Assembly: GCA_026391655.1 (NCBI GenBank)
Contig: JAPLDR010000105.1
Coordinates: 1-48,826, forward strand
DNA length: 48,826 nucleotides
Direction of reading: 5' to 3'
DNA from: Bacteroidia bacterium
Lineage (GTDB): Bacteria > Bacteroidota > Bacteroidia > Bacteroidales > Prolixibacteraceae
Part shown: piece after piece, positions 34,236-43,447 of the stretch
Layout of the letters: the number at the start of each line of letters is the position of its first letter
How positions within the stretch are numbered: position 1 is the first letter of the stretch
Notes under the pieces: generated by a model
What the model saw: only the letters and a program-made list of their open reading frames with translations
What the model was told of the DNA's origin: nothing
Database searches by the model: none
Made by a program: the position numbers and the translations under genes

Positions 34236-35285
34236 ATGGAACTAATTCGTGATGTTTTCGGAAATGCCCGCAGAGGCGAAAAGATATTCATATTTACACT
34301 TCGCAATGATCATGGGATCACTATTAAAATTACTAATTACGGGGGAATTGTAACTTCGATTGAAACTCCCGACAAAAACGGGAAAAAAGCGAATATTGCG
34401 CTTGGTTTCAAATCACTGGAGGACTACCTCACCAATACTTATATCGAGAACTGTCCTTATTTCGGATGTATTGCAGGAAGATATGCCAACCGCATTGCCA
34501 AAGGAAAATTTTCGATCGACGGAAAAGAATATTCGCTTCCGGTCAATAATGGACCAAACAGTCTGCATGGCGGAATCACCGGTTTTGATAAAGTGATTTG
34601 GGTTCCTAATAAAATCGAAAAACCCGATCTTATCGGAGTAGAGTTGAAATATCGAAGCGTCCACATGGAAGAGGGGTATCCAGGCAACCTCGATCTTACA
34701 TTGACCTATACTCTGAATCATAAAAATGAGTTTCATATTGACTATAAAGCAACTGCAGACAGGGAAACCATTATTAATCTGACAAACCACACCTACTTCA
34801 ATCTTACCGGAAAAAAAGAAAACATCCTTGGTCATACGCTTCAACTTGCGGCAAAAACGAAAACCGTTAATGATTCCACGTTGATTCCTACAGGAGAAAT
34901 TGTTGAAGTAGCCGGAACCCCTTACGATTTTACAACCCCGGCTACTATCGGATCGCACATCGGAGGATTAGCAGATGGTTTTGATGCCAATTTCATCCTG
35001 AATAATCCATGCAAGAAACTGGTTAAAGCCGGTGTTTTATCGGAAGAATCAACGGGCAGGACGGTTGAAGTGTTCACAACAGAACCTGGAATCCAATTAT
35101 ATACAGGCTATTATATTTCTGAAATGGTTGGGAAACATGGTGAGAAATATGGAAGATATGCCGGGCTGGCACTCGAAACACAACATTATCCCGATTCACC
35201 AAACCATCCTGATTTTCCGTCAACATCGCTAAAGGCTGGTGATGTATTTAAATCGAAAACAATTTATAAATTTGGTACCAGGTAA
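34236..35285 (+). CDS. galM: aldose 1-epimerase (mutarotase)
   Basis: 349 residues from the ATG at 34236. The frame is open from 34158, but that part lies upstream of the -7 box. TNYGGIVTSIETPDKNGKKA opens the galactose-mutarotase fold, AGRYANRIAKGKFSIDGKEY holds the conserved NRI block, NGPNSLHGGITGFDKVIW carries the LHGG histidine, INLTNHTYFNLTG the second active-site His, and PGIQLYTGYY and ALETQHYPDSPNHPDFPS the catalytic Glu region. It converts beta- to alpha-galactose for galactokinase. It is divergent from the GntR regulator and ends at a terminator. Confidence 0.94.
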   Translation: MELIRDVFGNARRGEKIFIFTLRNDHGITIKITNYGGIVTSIETPDKNGKKANIALGFKSLEDYLTNTYIENCPYFGCIAGRYANRIAKGKFSIDGKEYSLPVNNGPNSLHGGITGFDKVIWVPNKIEKPDLIGVELKYRSVHMEEGYPGNLDLTLTYTLNHKNEFHIDYKATADRETIINLTNHTYFNLTGKKENILGHTLQLAAKTKTVNDSTLIPTGEIVEVAGTPYDFTTPATIGSHIGGLADGFDANFILNNPCKKLVKAGVLSEESTGRTVEVFTTEPGIQLYTGYYISEMVGKHGEKYGRYAGLALETQHYPDSPNHPDFPSTSLKAGDVFKSKTIYKFGTR

Positions 35286-35305
35286 CACCTGAAAAAGCTG
35301 ATTCA

Positions 35306-35340
35306 AAGTCTGTAGCTCACAGTTACAGACTTAGTTTTCT
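35306..35340 (+). terminator. intrinsic terminator after galM
   Basis: AAGTCTGTA (35306-35314) pairs with TACAGACTT (35324-35332) over a 9-base loop, followed by AGTTTTCT. Confidence 0.7.
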
Positions 35341-35413
35341 TAAATAGTTTCTGAATTGCCAGGCAGGAATCTCCTTTTTTCTAAACATTCTTTACGGATA
35401 CTAAAACAACAAA

Positions 35414-37183
35414 ATGAGAACGCTGACAGAACTGTTTGAATTTAGTGTTGAGAAATATTTGAATAACCCATTGCTTTGGGAAAAACCCAAAGACCGTTAT
35501 TTACCATCAACTTACCTTGATATCCGGCAACAGGTTTATTCTTTTGGAGCGGGATTAATGTCGCTCGGGCTGAAGAAAGAGGATCGGGTCGGGCTTCTTT
35601 CTGAAGGGAGGAACAACTGGCTGGTCAGCGAGCTGGGTATTTTCTACTGCGGGGCAGTAAATGTTCCGCTATCGGTTAAGCTCGAAGCGACAGAATTAAA
35701 ATTCAGGCTGGTTCACTCGGGATCGAGAATGGTGATCGCCTCGGCAGGACAAGCCTCCAAGATAGCTGAAATTATCAACGATTTACCTGATATAGATTAT
35801 ATTATTCACTTTGATCCCATTGAAAATCCAGGATCCAAAGATCTCTTTTTTGAAGATATTCAGGCACGAGGGCGCGACTTTCTGAATTCTGAAGAAAATA
35901 AAAAACAATTTGAAGCTGTCTGGAAAAATGTTCAACCGAACGACATTGCAAATATCTCCTACACCTCGGGAACAACTGCTGATCCCAAAGGAATTATGCT
36001 TACCCATCTGAACTATACGGCAAATGTATTGCAGGCAAATGCCGTATTGGATATTGCGGAAAATTATAAAACACTGGCAATACTCCCCTGGGACCATTCT
36101 TTTGCACATACCGCTTGTCTGTACGCTTTTATGTTCAAAGGAGCATCAATTGGATCAGTTCAATCAGGACGAACTCCTATGGAGACGCTTCGAAATGTAC
36201 CAGTTAATATTAAGGAGTTTATGCCCGACATTATGATGAGTGTTCCGGCATTGTCAAAGAGTTTCAGGAAGAACATCGAAAAAGGGATTCTGTCGAAAGG
36301 GAAAATTACCGAAATGTTATTCAACCACGGATTGAAAGTGGCCTATCTCTATAACGGAAATGGATGGAACCGTGGTAAAGGCTGGCGGGTACTCCTTAAA
36401 CCCGAATATGCTTTTTTTGATAAAATCCTGTTTTCGAAAATCCGTGAAGGGTTTGGCGGAAACCTGAAATTCTTTATCGGTGGCGGTGCATTACTCGATA
36501 TTGAACTTCAGCGCTTTTTTTATGCCATTGGAACCCCTGTCTATCAGGGATATGGACTAACAGAAGCAGCACCCATCATTTCAGCCAATTCACCGCTATC
36601 CGTAAAATTCGGCTCTTCGGGCAAGCCAGTGAAAGACCTCGAAATTAAAATTTGTGATGTCGAAGGTGTCGCATTTCCTGTCGGAGAAAAAGGGGAAATC
36701 GTAGTGAAAGGTGAAAATGTGATGAAAGGATACTGGAAGAACCCCAAAGCTTCGGAAGAGACCTTAAAAAAAGGCTGGCTTCATACGGGGGATTTAGGTT
36801 ATTTATCAAACGATGGATATCTCTATGTATTAGGACGTTTCAAAAGTCTGTTAATCGGAAACGACGGAAGCAAACTTGGATTGAATCCAGACAGTGATGA
36901 AGGAATTAATAAGTCACTTGAAATTATTAAACAGGAAATTGATGCTTACCGCAAAGGTGGCAAATTCGAAGGATTGTTTCCTGAAAGATGGCTGCCTACC
37001 GCAATACAAATCCTCCCTGAAGCCTTTACCGAGCAAAACCATTTATTGAACAGTACCTTGAAAATGGTGCGAGGAAAAATCACTGAACATTTTAAACTGG
37101 AAATGAATTTTATATACACTCCTGAAGCAAAAGAAATTACAAATATAAAAAACAAAGAATCCATTAAAAAGTGGAATAAATAA
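35414..37183 (+). CDS. AMP-binding long-chain fatty acid-CoA ligase
   Basis: 589 residues. YTSGTTADPKGIMLTH (about 181-196) is the P-loop-like AMP motif, YQGYGLTEAAPIISANSPLS the substrate/adenylate motif, GEIVVKGENVMKGYWKNP and KGWLHTGDLGYLSNDGYLYV the hinge region with LGRFKSLLI. The C-terminal part is unusual for FadD: it goes on with NPDSDEGINKSLEIIKQEID and ends near EKMNFIYTP-like sequence typical of the Bacteroidota long-chain ligases. It activates fatty acids to acyl-CoA at the membrane. It lies between galM and galU by position only; a terminator separates it from galM. Confidence 0.88.
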   Translation: MRTLTELFEFSVEKYLNNPLLWEKPKDRYLPSTYLDIRQQVYSFGAGLMSLGLKKEDRVGLLSEGRNNWLVSELGIFYCGAVNVPLSVKLEATELKFRLVHSGSRMVIASAGQASKIAEIINDLPDIDYIIHFDPIENPGSKDLFFEDIQARGRDFLNSEENKKQFEAVWKNVQPNDIANISYTSGTTADPKGIMLTHLNYTANVLQANAVLDIAENYKTLAILPWDHSFAHTACLYAFMFKGASIGSVQSGRTPMETLRNVPVNIKEFMPDIMMSVPALSKSFRKNIEKGILSKGKITEMLFNHGLKVAYLYNGNGWNRGKGWRVLLKPEYAFFDKILFSKIREGFGGNLKFFIGGGALLDIELQRFFYAIGTPVYQGYGLTEAAPIISANSPLSVKFGSSGKPVKDLEIKICDVEGVAFPVGEKGEIVVKGENVMKGYWKNPKASEETLKKGWLHTGDLGYLSNDGYLYVLGRFKSLLIGNDGSKLGLNPDSDEGINKSLEIIKQEIDAYRKGGKFEGLFPERWLPTAIQILPEAFTEQNHLLNSTLKMVRGKITEHFKLEMNFIYTPEAKEITNIKNKESIKKWNK

Positions 37184-37325
37184 CGCTGGCTGTAATCATC
37201 GAAACTAATTCATACCCTCGAAACTCAACGATTAATGTAACCTATTTTTAAGAAAGCAGGTATAAGGAGTTTTAGAGGTTCTCAGTGAAAAACATTTGAG
37301 ATCCTTAACTATTAAAGCTCTGGAT

Positions 37326-38255
37326 ATGAGAATTACAAAAGCTGTTATACCTGCTGCCGGATTTGGAACCCGCTTTTTACCAATTACCAAGGCCCAGCCC
37401 AAAGAAATGATCCCAATCGTGGATACACCTGTCATTCAATATGTTGTTGAAGAGGCTGTTGAATCAGGGATTACCGATATTTTATTAATTATCGGACGCG
37501 GTAAAAGAGCAGTCGAAGAGCATTTCGACCGAAGTTTCGAATTGGAGAACATTCTGGCCGAAAAAAAAATGGTCGCAGAACTTGCTTCAATACAGCGAAT
37601 CACAAAAATGGCCAATATCCATTTTATCTGGCAAAAGGAGATGCGAGGTCTTGGCGATGCGATCAATCACGCAAGATACCATATAGGTAATGAGCCTTTT
37701 GCTGTGCTTCTCGGTGATACTATTGCCCGTAGTTCCTGGAAACCGGTCACACGACAATTAATGGACGTGGCAGAAAAATATAACAGCTCGGTTGTGGCAT
37801 TGGAGGAAGTAGCACCCGAACTGATACCGCGTTACGGAATAATGGATGGACCGTTAATAGAAGGAAATGTCCTATTGGCCAGATCTTTCGTAGAAAAACC
37901 ATCCATCGAAGATGCTCCTTCAAACCTTGCAATCGCAAGCCGCTACATTTTCACTCCCGATATTTTTAAATACCTTGACAGGACCAAACCTGGTAAAAAT
38001 AATGAAATCCAGATCACGGATGCAATGAGCCTGTTAATTAAAGACCATAAAATGTATGGAGTAAAATTCGACGGAAAACGATACGATATCGGAAATAAAC
38101 TTGATTTCATCAAGACCAATGTACTTTTTGGGCTTGAACATGAAGACATAAATGATAGTCTAAAAAACTGGATTTTAGAGCTCGCAAAGCAGCTTAAGTC
38201 TCCCTCGCATTTCCCCGAAAATAATTCCTATATTTATACTTCTGTAAATCAGTGA
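37326..38255 (+). CDS. galU: UTP-glucose-1-phosphate uridylyltransferase
   Basis: 309 residues from the ATG at 37326 (an in-frame TTG lies at 37296). KAVIPAAGFGTRFLPITKAQ then PKEMIPIVD is the nucleotide-binding start of GalU, VVEEAVESGITDILLIIGRG and AVEEHFDRSFELE are family blocks, FAVLLGDTI the metal-binding Asp, PRYGIMDG the sugar loop, and NEIQITDAM with GKRYDIGNKLDFIKT the C-terminal marks. It makes UDP-glucose, the cofactor recycled in the Leloir pathway and a donor for glycans; the phosphohexomutase at 10993 would supply glucose-1-phosphate. Confidence 0.95.
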   Translation: MRITKAVIPAAGFGTRFLPITKAQPKEMIPIVDTPVIQYVVEEAVESGITDILLIIGRGKRAVEEHFDRSFELENILAEKKMVAELASIQRITKMANIHFIWQKEMRGLGDAINHARYHIGNEPFAVLLGDTIARSSWKPVTRQLMDVAEKYNSSVVALEEVAPELIPRYGIMDGPLIEGNVLLARSFVEKPSIEDAPSNLAIASRYIFTPDIFKYLDRTKPGKNNEIQITDAMSLLIKDHKMYGVKFDGKRYDIGNKLDFIKTNVLFGLEHEDINDSLKNWILELAKQLKSPSHFPENNSYIYTSVNQ

Positions 38256-38419
38256 ATTTACTCTTTTGAAGTAGGAAATAATGAACCCGGAGCGATTCTT
38301 GTTTGTTGATCCTTTAAATTCATTGGACACCAGTAACAAAAAAGAGGCAACAAGTTTGGATACGAATGGCTGAAGATTTTCTCACAGAAAATAACTTCAA
38401 TAACTTTAAAACGATGACA

Positions 38420-39139
38420 ATGGCAAATACAATTCTTCACAAAGCCGAAACCCGCGGGCATGCCAATCATGGCTGGCTTGATAGTTATCATACCTTTAGT
38501 TTCGCAAATTACTACAATCCCGAAAGGATGAATTTCGGAGCTTTGCGGGTCTTAAACGACGACCGTATAGACCCGGGTATGGGATTCGGCAAACACCCTC
38601 ACGACAACATGGAAATCATCTCAATTCCATTATCAGGCGACCTCGAGCACAAGGATAGCATGGGTAATGTTGCTGTTATAAAAAGCGGTGACATTCAGGT
38701 CATGAGTGCAGGAACAGGAATTACGCATAGTGAATATAATAAAAACACCGACAGGGTCGGTAAATTTCTTCAGATTTGGGTTATTCCCAATCAACACAAT
38801 GTAAAGCCACGCTACGACCAGATTACACTAAATCTTCAGGAACGGCACAATATATTACATCAAATTGTTTCTCCCGATTCTGATGATGACGGAGTCTGGA
38901 TCAATCAGAACGCCTGGTTCCATCTGGGAGTTTTTGATAAAGATTTTGTAGTCGAATATCCTGTAAAAATAGAAGGGAACGGAGTTTATGCATTTGTGAT
39001 CAAGGGCCAATTCACTATTCTGAATATTGACCTTAATTTAAGAGACGGGCTTGGTATTACTAACACCAATAATATCACCATTAAATCAACCTCGCAGGAC
39101 TCAGAAATCCTGATTATGGAGGTGCCGATGGAGTTTTAA
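38420..39139 (+). CDS. pirin-family protein
   Basis: 239 residues from the ATG at 38420; ATGs at 38366 and 38414 are in frame, but the family starts at MANTILHKAETRG. The first cupin has HANHGWLDSYHTFSFANYYN, the metal ligands in GFGKHPHDNMEIISIPLSG (His-x-His) and DLEHKDSMGN, and GDIQVMSAGTGITHSEYNK with the distal His. The second cupin is less conserved (FHLGVFDKDFVVEYPVKIEG). Bacterial pirins bind iron and some act as quercetinases; the role here is not set by context. It stands alone. Confidence 0.92.
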   Translation: MANTILHKAETRGHANHGWLDSYHTFSFANYYNPERMNFGALRVLNDDRIDPGMGFGKHPHDNMEIISIPLSGDLEHKDSMGNVAVIKSGDIQVMSAGTGITHSEYNKNTDRVGKFLQIWVIPNQHNVKPRYDQITLNLQERHNILHQIVSPDSDDDGVWINQNAWFHLGVFDKDFVVEYPVKIEGNGVYAFVIKGQFTILNIDLNLRDGLGITNTNNITIKSTSQDSEILIMEVPMEF

Positions 39140-39289
39140 TCCTAACCAGACTAATCGCAGGCAAATTTTTGGCAAAAAATAGCCGATTTTCACATCGGCG
39201 ACTATAATTATTAAAAAAACAGCTCTTTTAAAAGAATACTTATGCAAAGTTTGTAGTTTTATAGATTGAAATCTGCAAACTCTAAACGA

Positions 39290-41575
39290 ATGAATCCTAT
39301 AGCAATTTGTATCGCCTTTATCGTTTCAATTGTAAGTGTTGGAACACCTCTTTTTTTTCACGTGATTTCCAAATTTGATGAAAAATATCATTCCGAAAAA
39401 ATTATTGATTTGTTTAAAAGAGAAAGTGGGTTCAAGCTATTGAAAGGGTTTTTGATAGTGACTCCAATTTTTGTTTTATTATACATTATTGCTTCGAGTC
39501 TATTAGTTAATTTTCACAAAGAAATTTATGGCCGAATACTAAATTGGATAACTTATATTCTTTTGGCATTGACGATCCTTCTTCTGATTCAGTTCATATA
39601 TTTTTCATTTATTATATTAAAATACAGTATCCCATCTTCATTTATTAAGGCAAGAATTAATTATTTAAAGAAATCAACGAAAAGAAAAAGAATTGAAAAG
39701 GAAGATAACCTTGAGGTCGTTACCAATTTCTTTCTTTACTCAATTCAAAAAGACTTAATAGACACTTGTACCCTGATCCCGGATTATATGTTTTATGTAT
39801 TTTTCAATTACCGAGAGAATTTCAAAGATGAAAGCTTAAAATTTCCAAATAAGTTTTATGAAACAACCTATCTAATTGCTCAAGAACTCTCACTCTCAAA
39901 TAGCGTACGTCTAAAAAAACTTGATTATCGAGCTTCAGGGTTCTATTGGCTTGTAGGCGAGGATAAAATAATATCAAAAGAAACTTACGGTATTCTTTGG
40001 ATCAATTTAAGATTTTTAATTGTCAATAAGAAAGATGATGCAATTCTTAAATATTGGGGCCAAGCATTCGATCATTTTGAATATAACTTAAGAATACCTG
40101 ATACGATTTATTCTATCCCTCTTTCGACAGAAAAAAAGAACCAGAAAGAAATCGATCAAATAAAAGAAGAGCGATCTGAATTTCTAAATTTTCATTATTA
40201 TTTAGGTGGATTATTGCTATCTGAAAACCGGATTGAATGTATTCGAAGAGTCTGGGATCATACAAATAGTGAACCACCAAGATATCCATTGCTACCATTC
40301 GTAATAGGTGAGATATTCAACAGATATTTTGAACTATGCCAAATTTTTTTTTTTTTTTTATGGGAGAAAGCAGCAAGATTTAGCTTTCCAAGAGTTGATT
40401 CAGTTAATTTTGATTGGATTGTTAACAGCAGGGTTCGTAAATATTTGGTTTTATTATTCCTCCGGCAATACACATTACAGAAATATTATATCTATCAAGA
40501 ATTTTTAGAATTGCCAAATTCTCCCGAAACGCAAGCTGAAAAGAAACACTGGATTGATAATATTCAAAGATTTATAGATGATTTAAAAGAAATCCTATCT
40601 AATATTGAGCTCTTAAAAACCTTACAGTTTGATTATATTACAGAAGAATGTTGTAAAGCTGAAAACAAAATCTATCCATTAAAATTAGTTGATAATTTTA
40701 AACGTCAATTAGAAGAAGATTTTGGGCAAGCAAATATTAGCCAGCGAGTTTCACTGGAAAAGGAAAGGAATTTTTGGGCAAGCAGTAAACAAAAAATTGA
40801 AGCAGCAATTGAGGAATATAAAGGCGTTATAAATGCTAATGTTCCAACAGATGATAAAAACTGGAGAAATTTTAGTATTGTGGGCAGTTGGCAGAAAGCC
40901 CTTAAAAGCGATTTCGCTGGCGACCAACCATATGATCATTTAAACTACGATTCATTCCTTGCAGAACAAGTAGCGAATAATATGCGTTGGGCGATTTCTG
41001 AAACATTTTTAAGTGCAACAACGCAAGGATATTTATTAAAAGAAGAAGATTTGTTTAAGGCGATTGACAATTTGAAAATAACAGAAAAACCAAATGATTT
41101 TGTAATAATTTCTTTCAAGAATAATATTGAGTATTATAATAGTGTACTTAAAGTTCCGGGGTTAAGCGCTACTAAATACAAAGAAGTGGACTTGATCGAC
41201 AAATGGAACTGTAGCGGCCATATTGTGGGTAATACATTCTTCATTCTCAGAAAATCGGATTTACCATATCTGGAGTTTAAAAAATATGTTTCTAAATGGG
41301 GAATTGAGTGGAAGAAAGAAGAAATGATAATACCGGACAAACATATTTCAGCATCCATTATTGATCTTCACGAATACCCTGAAGTAATTCAAAAACTAAA
41401 GGAAGAAGGGAATAAAGAAAATTTGGATGATAAAGTTTTGGTGGCCATAGAGATGCTGGCTCATGTTCTATGGGATAAAGATGCCAAAGTAATTGCTTTA
41501 CAGGTGGCTTCAGCTTATGAAGACCACGGAATTCCTAACAAACTGGAAGAAATAAAACCGTTTGGTAAAATATGA
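39290..41575 (+). CDS. large membrane-anchored protein of unknown function, first gene of a HipA-like kinase cassette
   Basis: 761 residues from the ATG at 39290; a TTG at 39266 is also in frame. Three hydrophobic helices lie in the first about 120 residues (IAFIVSIVSVGTPLFFHVI, FLIVTPIFVLLYIIASSLLV, WITYILLALTILLLIQFIYF), followed by a long cytosolic region rich in Lys, Glu and aromatic residues with coiled-coil-prone stretches. I recognise no domain or catalytic motif. Codon use is more AT-rich than the flanking pirin gene, suggesting acquisition. A run of 16 T (40344-40359) codes for IFFFFL near residue 352. The stop overlaps the next start as ATGA, so the HipA-like gene is translationally coupled. 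Confidence 0.8.
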   Translation: MNPIAICIAFIVSIVSVGTPLFFHVISKFDEKYHSEKIIDLFKRESGFKLLKGFLIVTPIFVLLYIIASSLLVNFHKEIYGRILNWITYILLALTILLLIQFIYFSFIILKYSIPSSFIKARINYLKKSTKRKRIEKEDNLEVVTNFFLYSIQKDLIDTCTLIPDYMFYVFFNYRENFKDESLKFPNKFYETTYLIAQELSLSNSVRLKKLDYRASGFYWLVGEDKIISKETYGILWINLRFLIVNKKDDAILKYWGQAFDHFEYNLRIPDTIYSIPLSTEKKNQKEIDQIKEERSEFLNFHYYLGGLLLSENRIECIRRVWDHTNSEPPRYPLLPFVIGEIFNRYFELCQIFFFFLWEKAARFSFPRVDSVNFDWIVNSRVRKYLVLLFLRQYTLQKYYIYQEFLELPNSPETQAEKKHWIDNIQRFIDDLKEILSNIELLKTLQFDYITEECCKAENKIYPLKLVDNFKRQLEEDFGQANISQRVSLEKERNFWASSKQKIEAAIEEYKGVINANVPTDDKNWRNFSIVGSWQKALKSDFAGDQPYDHLNYDSFLAEQVANNMRWAISETFLSATTQGYLLKEEDLFKAIDNLKITEKPNDFVIISFKNNIEYYNSVLKVPGLSATKYKEVDLIDKWNCSGHIVGNTFFILRKSDLPYLEFKKYVSKWGIEWKKEEMIIPDKHISASIIDLHEYPEVIQKLKEEGNKENLDDKVLVAIEMLAHVLWDKDAKVIALQVASAYEDHGIPNKLEEIKPFGKI
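40344..40359. repeat. homopolymeric T16 tract inside a coding region
   Basis: Sixteen consecutive T, read in frame as ATT, four TTT and TTA. With 15 T the frame would hit TAG within eight codons; with 17 T it would run about 50 codons to another TAG. Either change truncates the membrane protein at about half length. Confidence 0.95.
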
Positions 41576-42396
41576 GTTACCTGCATTCCATAGAACCCAT
41601 TCAAAAGGTATATTCCACTCAACGGGAGCCCGTATTGGTGCGGTGCAATAACTTGGGGTACTATGTTTGCAAGCATTCTATTCACTCTCCATGCGATTCG
41701 CTTTTTAACGAGTTTTTGGCAGCACGTTTTTTGCCTGTTTGGAATATTTATTCGCTTTCTCCAAACCTAATCACGATAAGTGAAGAACATCTGCCTCAAA
41801 AATTTTATAGTGGTCAATTGCAGCCAGCCAGTTTGAAACATACGTTAATCGGGTTTCCTTTCGTTAAAAATCAAAAGGATATTACCCTGTTGGACAATGG
41901 TTTTGAGGAAAATCATTCCGATCGGAAAAGGATCGTAAAACCAGAAGAATTGGTTTATATAGCCTTGTTTGACTTGTGGTTGGGAAACGACGACCGAAAT
42001 TGGAATAATTACAACCTATTGTTGGAATCGAAAGCCGATGGTTACCATTTTATACCGATCGACCATGAAACAATCTTCAACAGTAATTCGTTATACCATG
42101 GCATAAATATTCAAACGGAACAAGATTCGTTGATTTATACTCCTTTGTTTAAGACCATAGTAACAAAGAGGTTAATAAAAAACATATTTGAACAGGAGAA
42201 AATAATCCGGGAAGATTTTTACCTTTGTATCGCAAATTGTAAAAAAGAACTGGATAAAATTTGGGAGGAACTTCCTCATGACTGGAATATTTCAATAGAT
42301 ACCAAACGCGAGCTTATTCTGAAGAACATTTTCTCTTCAGAGTGGCAGGATGATGTATTTCGTACTTTTCTCATTTATTTAAAACATCTGCTATGA
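41572..42396 (+). CDS. HipA-like kinase domain protein (HipA_2 type)
   Basis: 274 residues. PVLVRCNNLGYYVCKHS (20-36) looks like the ATP-lysine strand with K34. The catalytic block LGNDDRNWNNYN (137-148) gives Asp and Asn in the HipA/PI-kinase order, and IPIDHETIF (161-169) is the metal-binding Asp in place of DFG. This is the small, free-standing HipA-like kinase type that often pairs with DUF3037. No HipB-like antitoxin is seen. The start overlaps the previous stop (ATGA, 41572-41575) and its stop overlaps the next start (42393-42396), so all three proteins are made in coupled fashion. The substrate is unknown; a protein or lipid target is possible. Confidence 0.82.
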   Translation: MSYLHSIEPIQKVYSTQREPVLVRCNNLGYYVCKHSIHSPCDSLFNEFLAARFLPVWNIYSLSPNLITISEEHLPQKFYSGQLQPASLKHTLIGFPFVKNQKDITLLDNGFEENHSDRKRIVKPEELVYIALFDLWLGNDDRNWNNYNLLLESKADGYHFIPIDHETIFNSNSLYHGINIQTEQDSLIYTPLFKTIVTKRLIKNIFEQEKIIREDFYLCIANCKKELDKIWEELPHDWNISIDTKRELILKNIFSSEWQDDVFRTFLIYLKHLL

Positions 42397-43250
42397 ACAC
42401 TTATTATTCAGTCATATTTGCCTCAGTCAATTCGATTATTTCCGAACGTTTATCCATTGGTATAGTGATGGTTGGAGATAACCGTGTCTGGTTTCAATAT
42501 TCGGGCAAAAAACTTTCGCTGATGCGGCAGTTCTTTACTGACGAGGCTTTTCAATTGCTGAAAACTTCGCTGAAAAACATTGAAAGTACTGCCAATTCTT
42601 TTCCCAATAAAGAAGAAATTGCGAACGAATTAAAATTGTTTGATTTCTCTGGTAAAAATCATCACGCCTTTTCGCTGGAGTATATGCGTTATCTTTCACG
42701 CTATTGCAATTCAACACTAAACTTCAACGAACCTGTCAAAATTGACATCGAAGCTTCAGATGAACTTTTCGGACATCTTTACAATGAGTTTGTTTTTGTC
42801 GAAACAGAAGAGACAAAGAGAATTTCTACTGTTGAAACTGTGAAGACAAATCTTTATCCTTCGATTAAGAATCATGTTAATTTGGATCAACGCATTGAAA
42901 CAGGAACAATTTCTGGATTAATCATCCCAATTGAACTCGATTTCATCGGGAAAAACGAAAATCCGGTAGTAGGGAAAATTACCGACTTTAACCAACTCAA
43001 TTTTTACCTTGATGCATCGCTGGGAAACTTGTTTGTGCTGATGAAGGTTCTTGAGGGAAACGGGCAATCGGGTAACTATTTCATTATCGGTAACGAACCC
43101 GACAAGCAACATACAAATCAGCACAAAACCTGGCAGGAAGTACGAAGCTCAAAGTTCCTTGATTTCGTTCCGTGCAACGAAACCCAGCGAGTTATTGAAT
43201 ATATGAAAACTCACGACGTTAAACCATATTTCGAGGTTGAAAATGACTAA
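42393..43250 (+). CDS. DUF3037-like partner of the HipA-like kinase
   Basis: 285 residues. The start YYSVIFASVNSIISERLSIG and the following IVMVGDNRVWFQYSGKKL have the DUF3037 pattern, in which a strand, a Glu-Arg pair and an IGI/VGV strand open the domain. After about 150 residues the protein continues with a second region (GTISGLIIPIELDFIGKNEN, FNQLNFYLDASLGNLFVLMK) that I cannot place. DUF3037 genes are repeatedly found next to HipA_2 kinase genes, which supports both calls. It closes the cassette; a strong bidirectional terminator follows at 43358. Confidence 0.7.
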   Translation: MNTYYSVIFASVNSIISERLSIGIVMVGDNRVWFQYSGKKLSLMRQFFTDEAFQLLKTSLKNIESTANSFPNKEEIANELKLFDFSGKNHHAFSLEYMRYLSRYCNSTLNFNEPVKIDIEASDELFGHLYNEFVFVETEETKRISTVETVKTNLYPSIKNHVNLDQRIETGTISGLIIPIELDFIGKNENPVVGKITDFNQLNFYLDASLGNLFVLMKVLEGNGQSGNYFIIGNEPDKQHTNQHKTWQEVRSSKFLDFVPCNETQRVIEYMKTHDVKPYFEVEND

Positions 43251-43357
43251 TTCCTTCCTTTCCACAATTTTTGGATATCAATCTTAATCTGGAAATCTTT
43301 TCAAGGGCAATTCCAATCAAAACTTAACGAAATATTGGAAATACCAACAGACACTAA

Positions 43358-43403
43358 GCAGAAAGAAAAACCCCGGTAAAAATTCCGGGGTTTTTCTTTC
43401 TGC
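43358..43403. terminator. bidirectional intrinsic terminator with a perfect 19-bp stem
   Basis: GCAGAAAGAAAAACCCCGG (43358-43376) is perfectly complementary to CCGGGGTTTTTCTTTCTGC (43385-43403) with an 8-base loop. T-runs are present on both strands, so it serves both the rightward HipA cassette and the leftward gene at 43448. Confidence 0.92.
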
Positions 43404-43447
43404 TAATTCTGGACATTAATTGATCTTAAGATCATATTTGCAGCATA

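Noticed and set aside
41572-42396. Classical HipBA toxin-antitoxin locus
   Set aside because: There is no HipB-like helix-turn-helix gene, and the kinase is the short HipA_2 type; its neighbours are a membrane protein and a DUF3037 protein.
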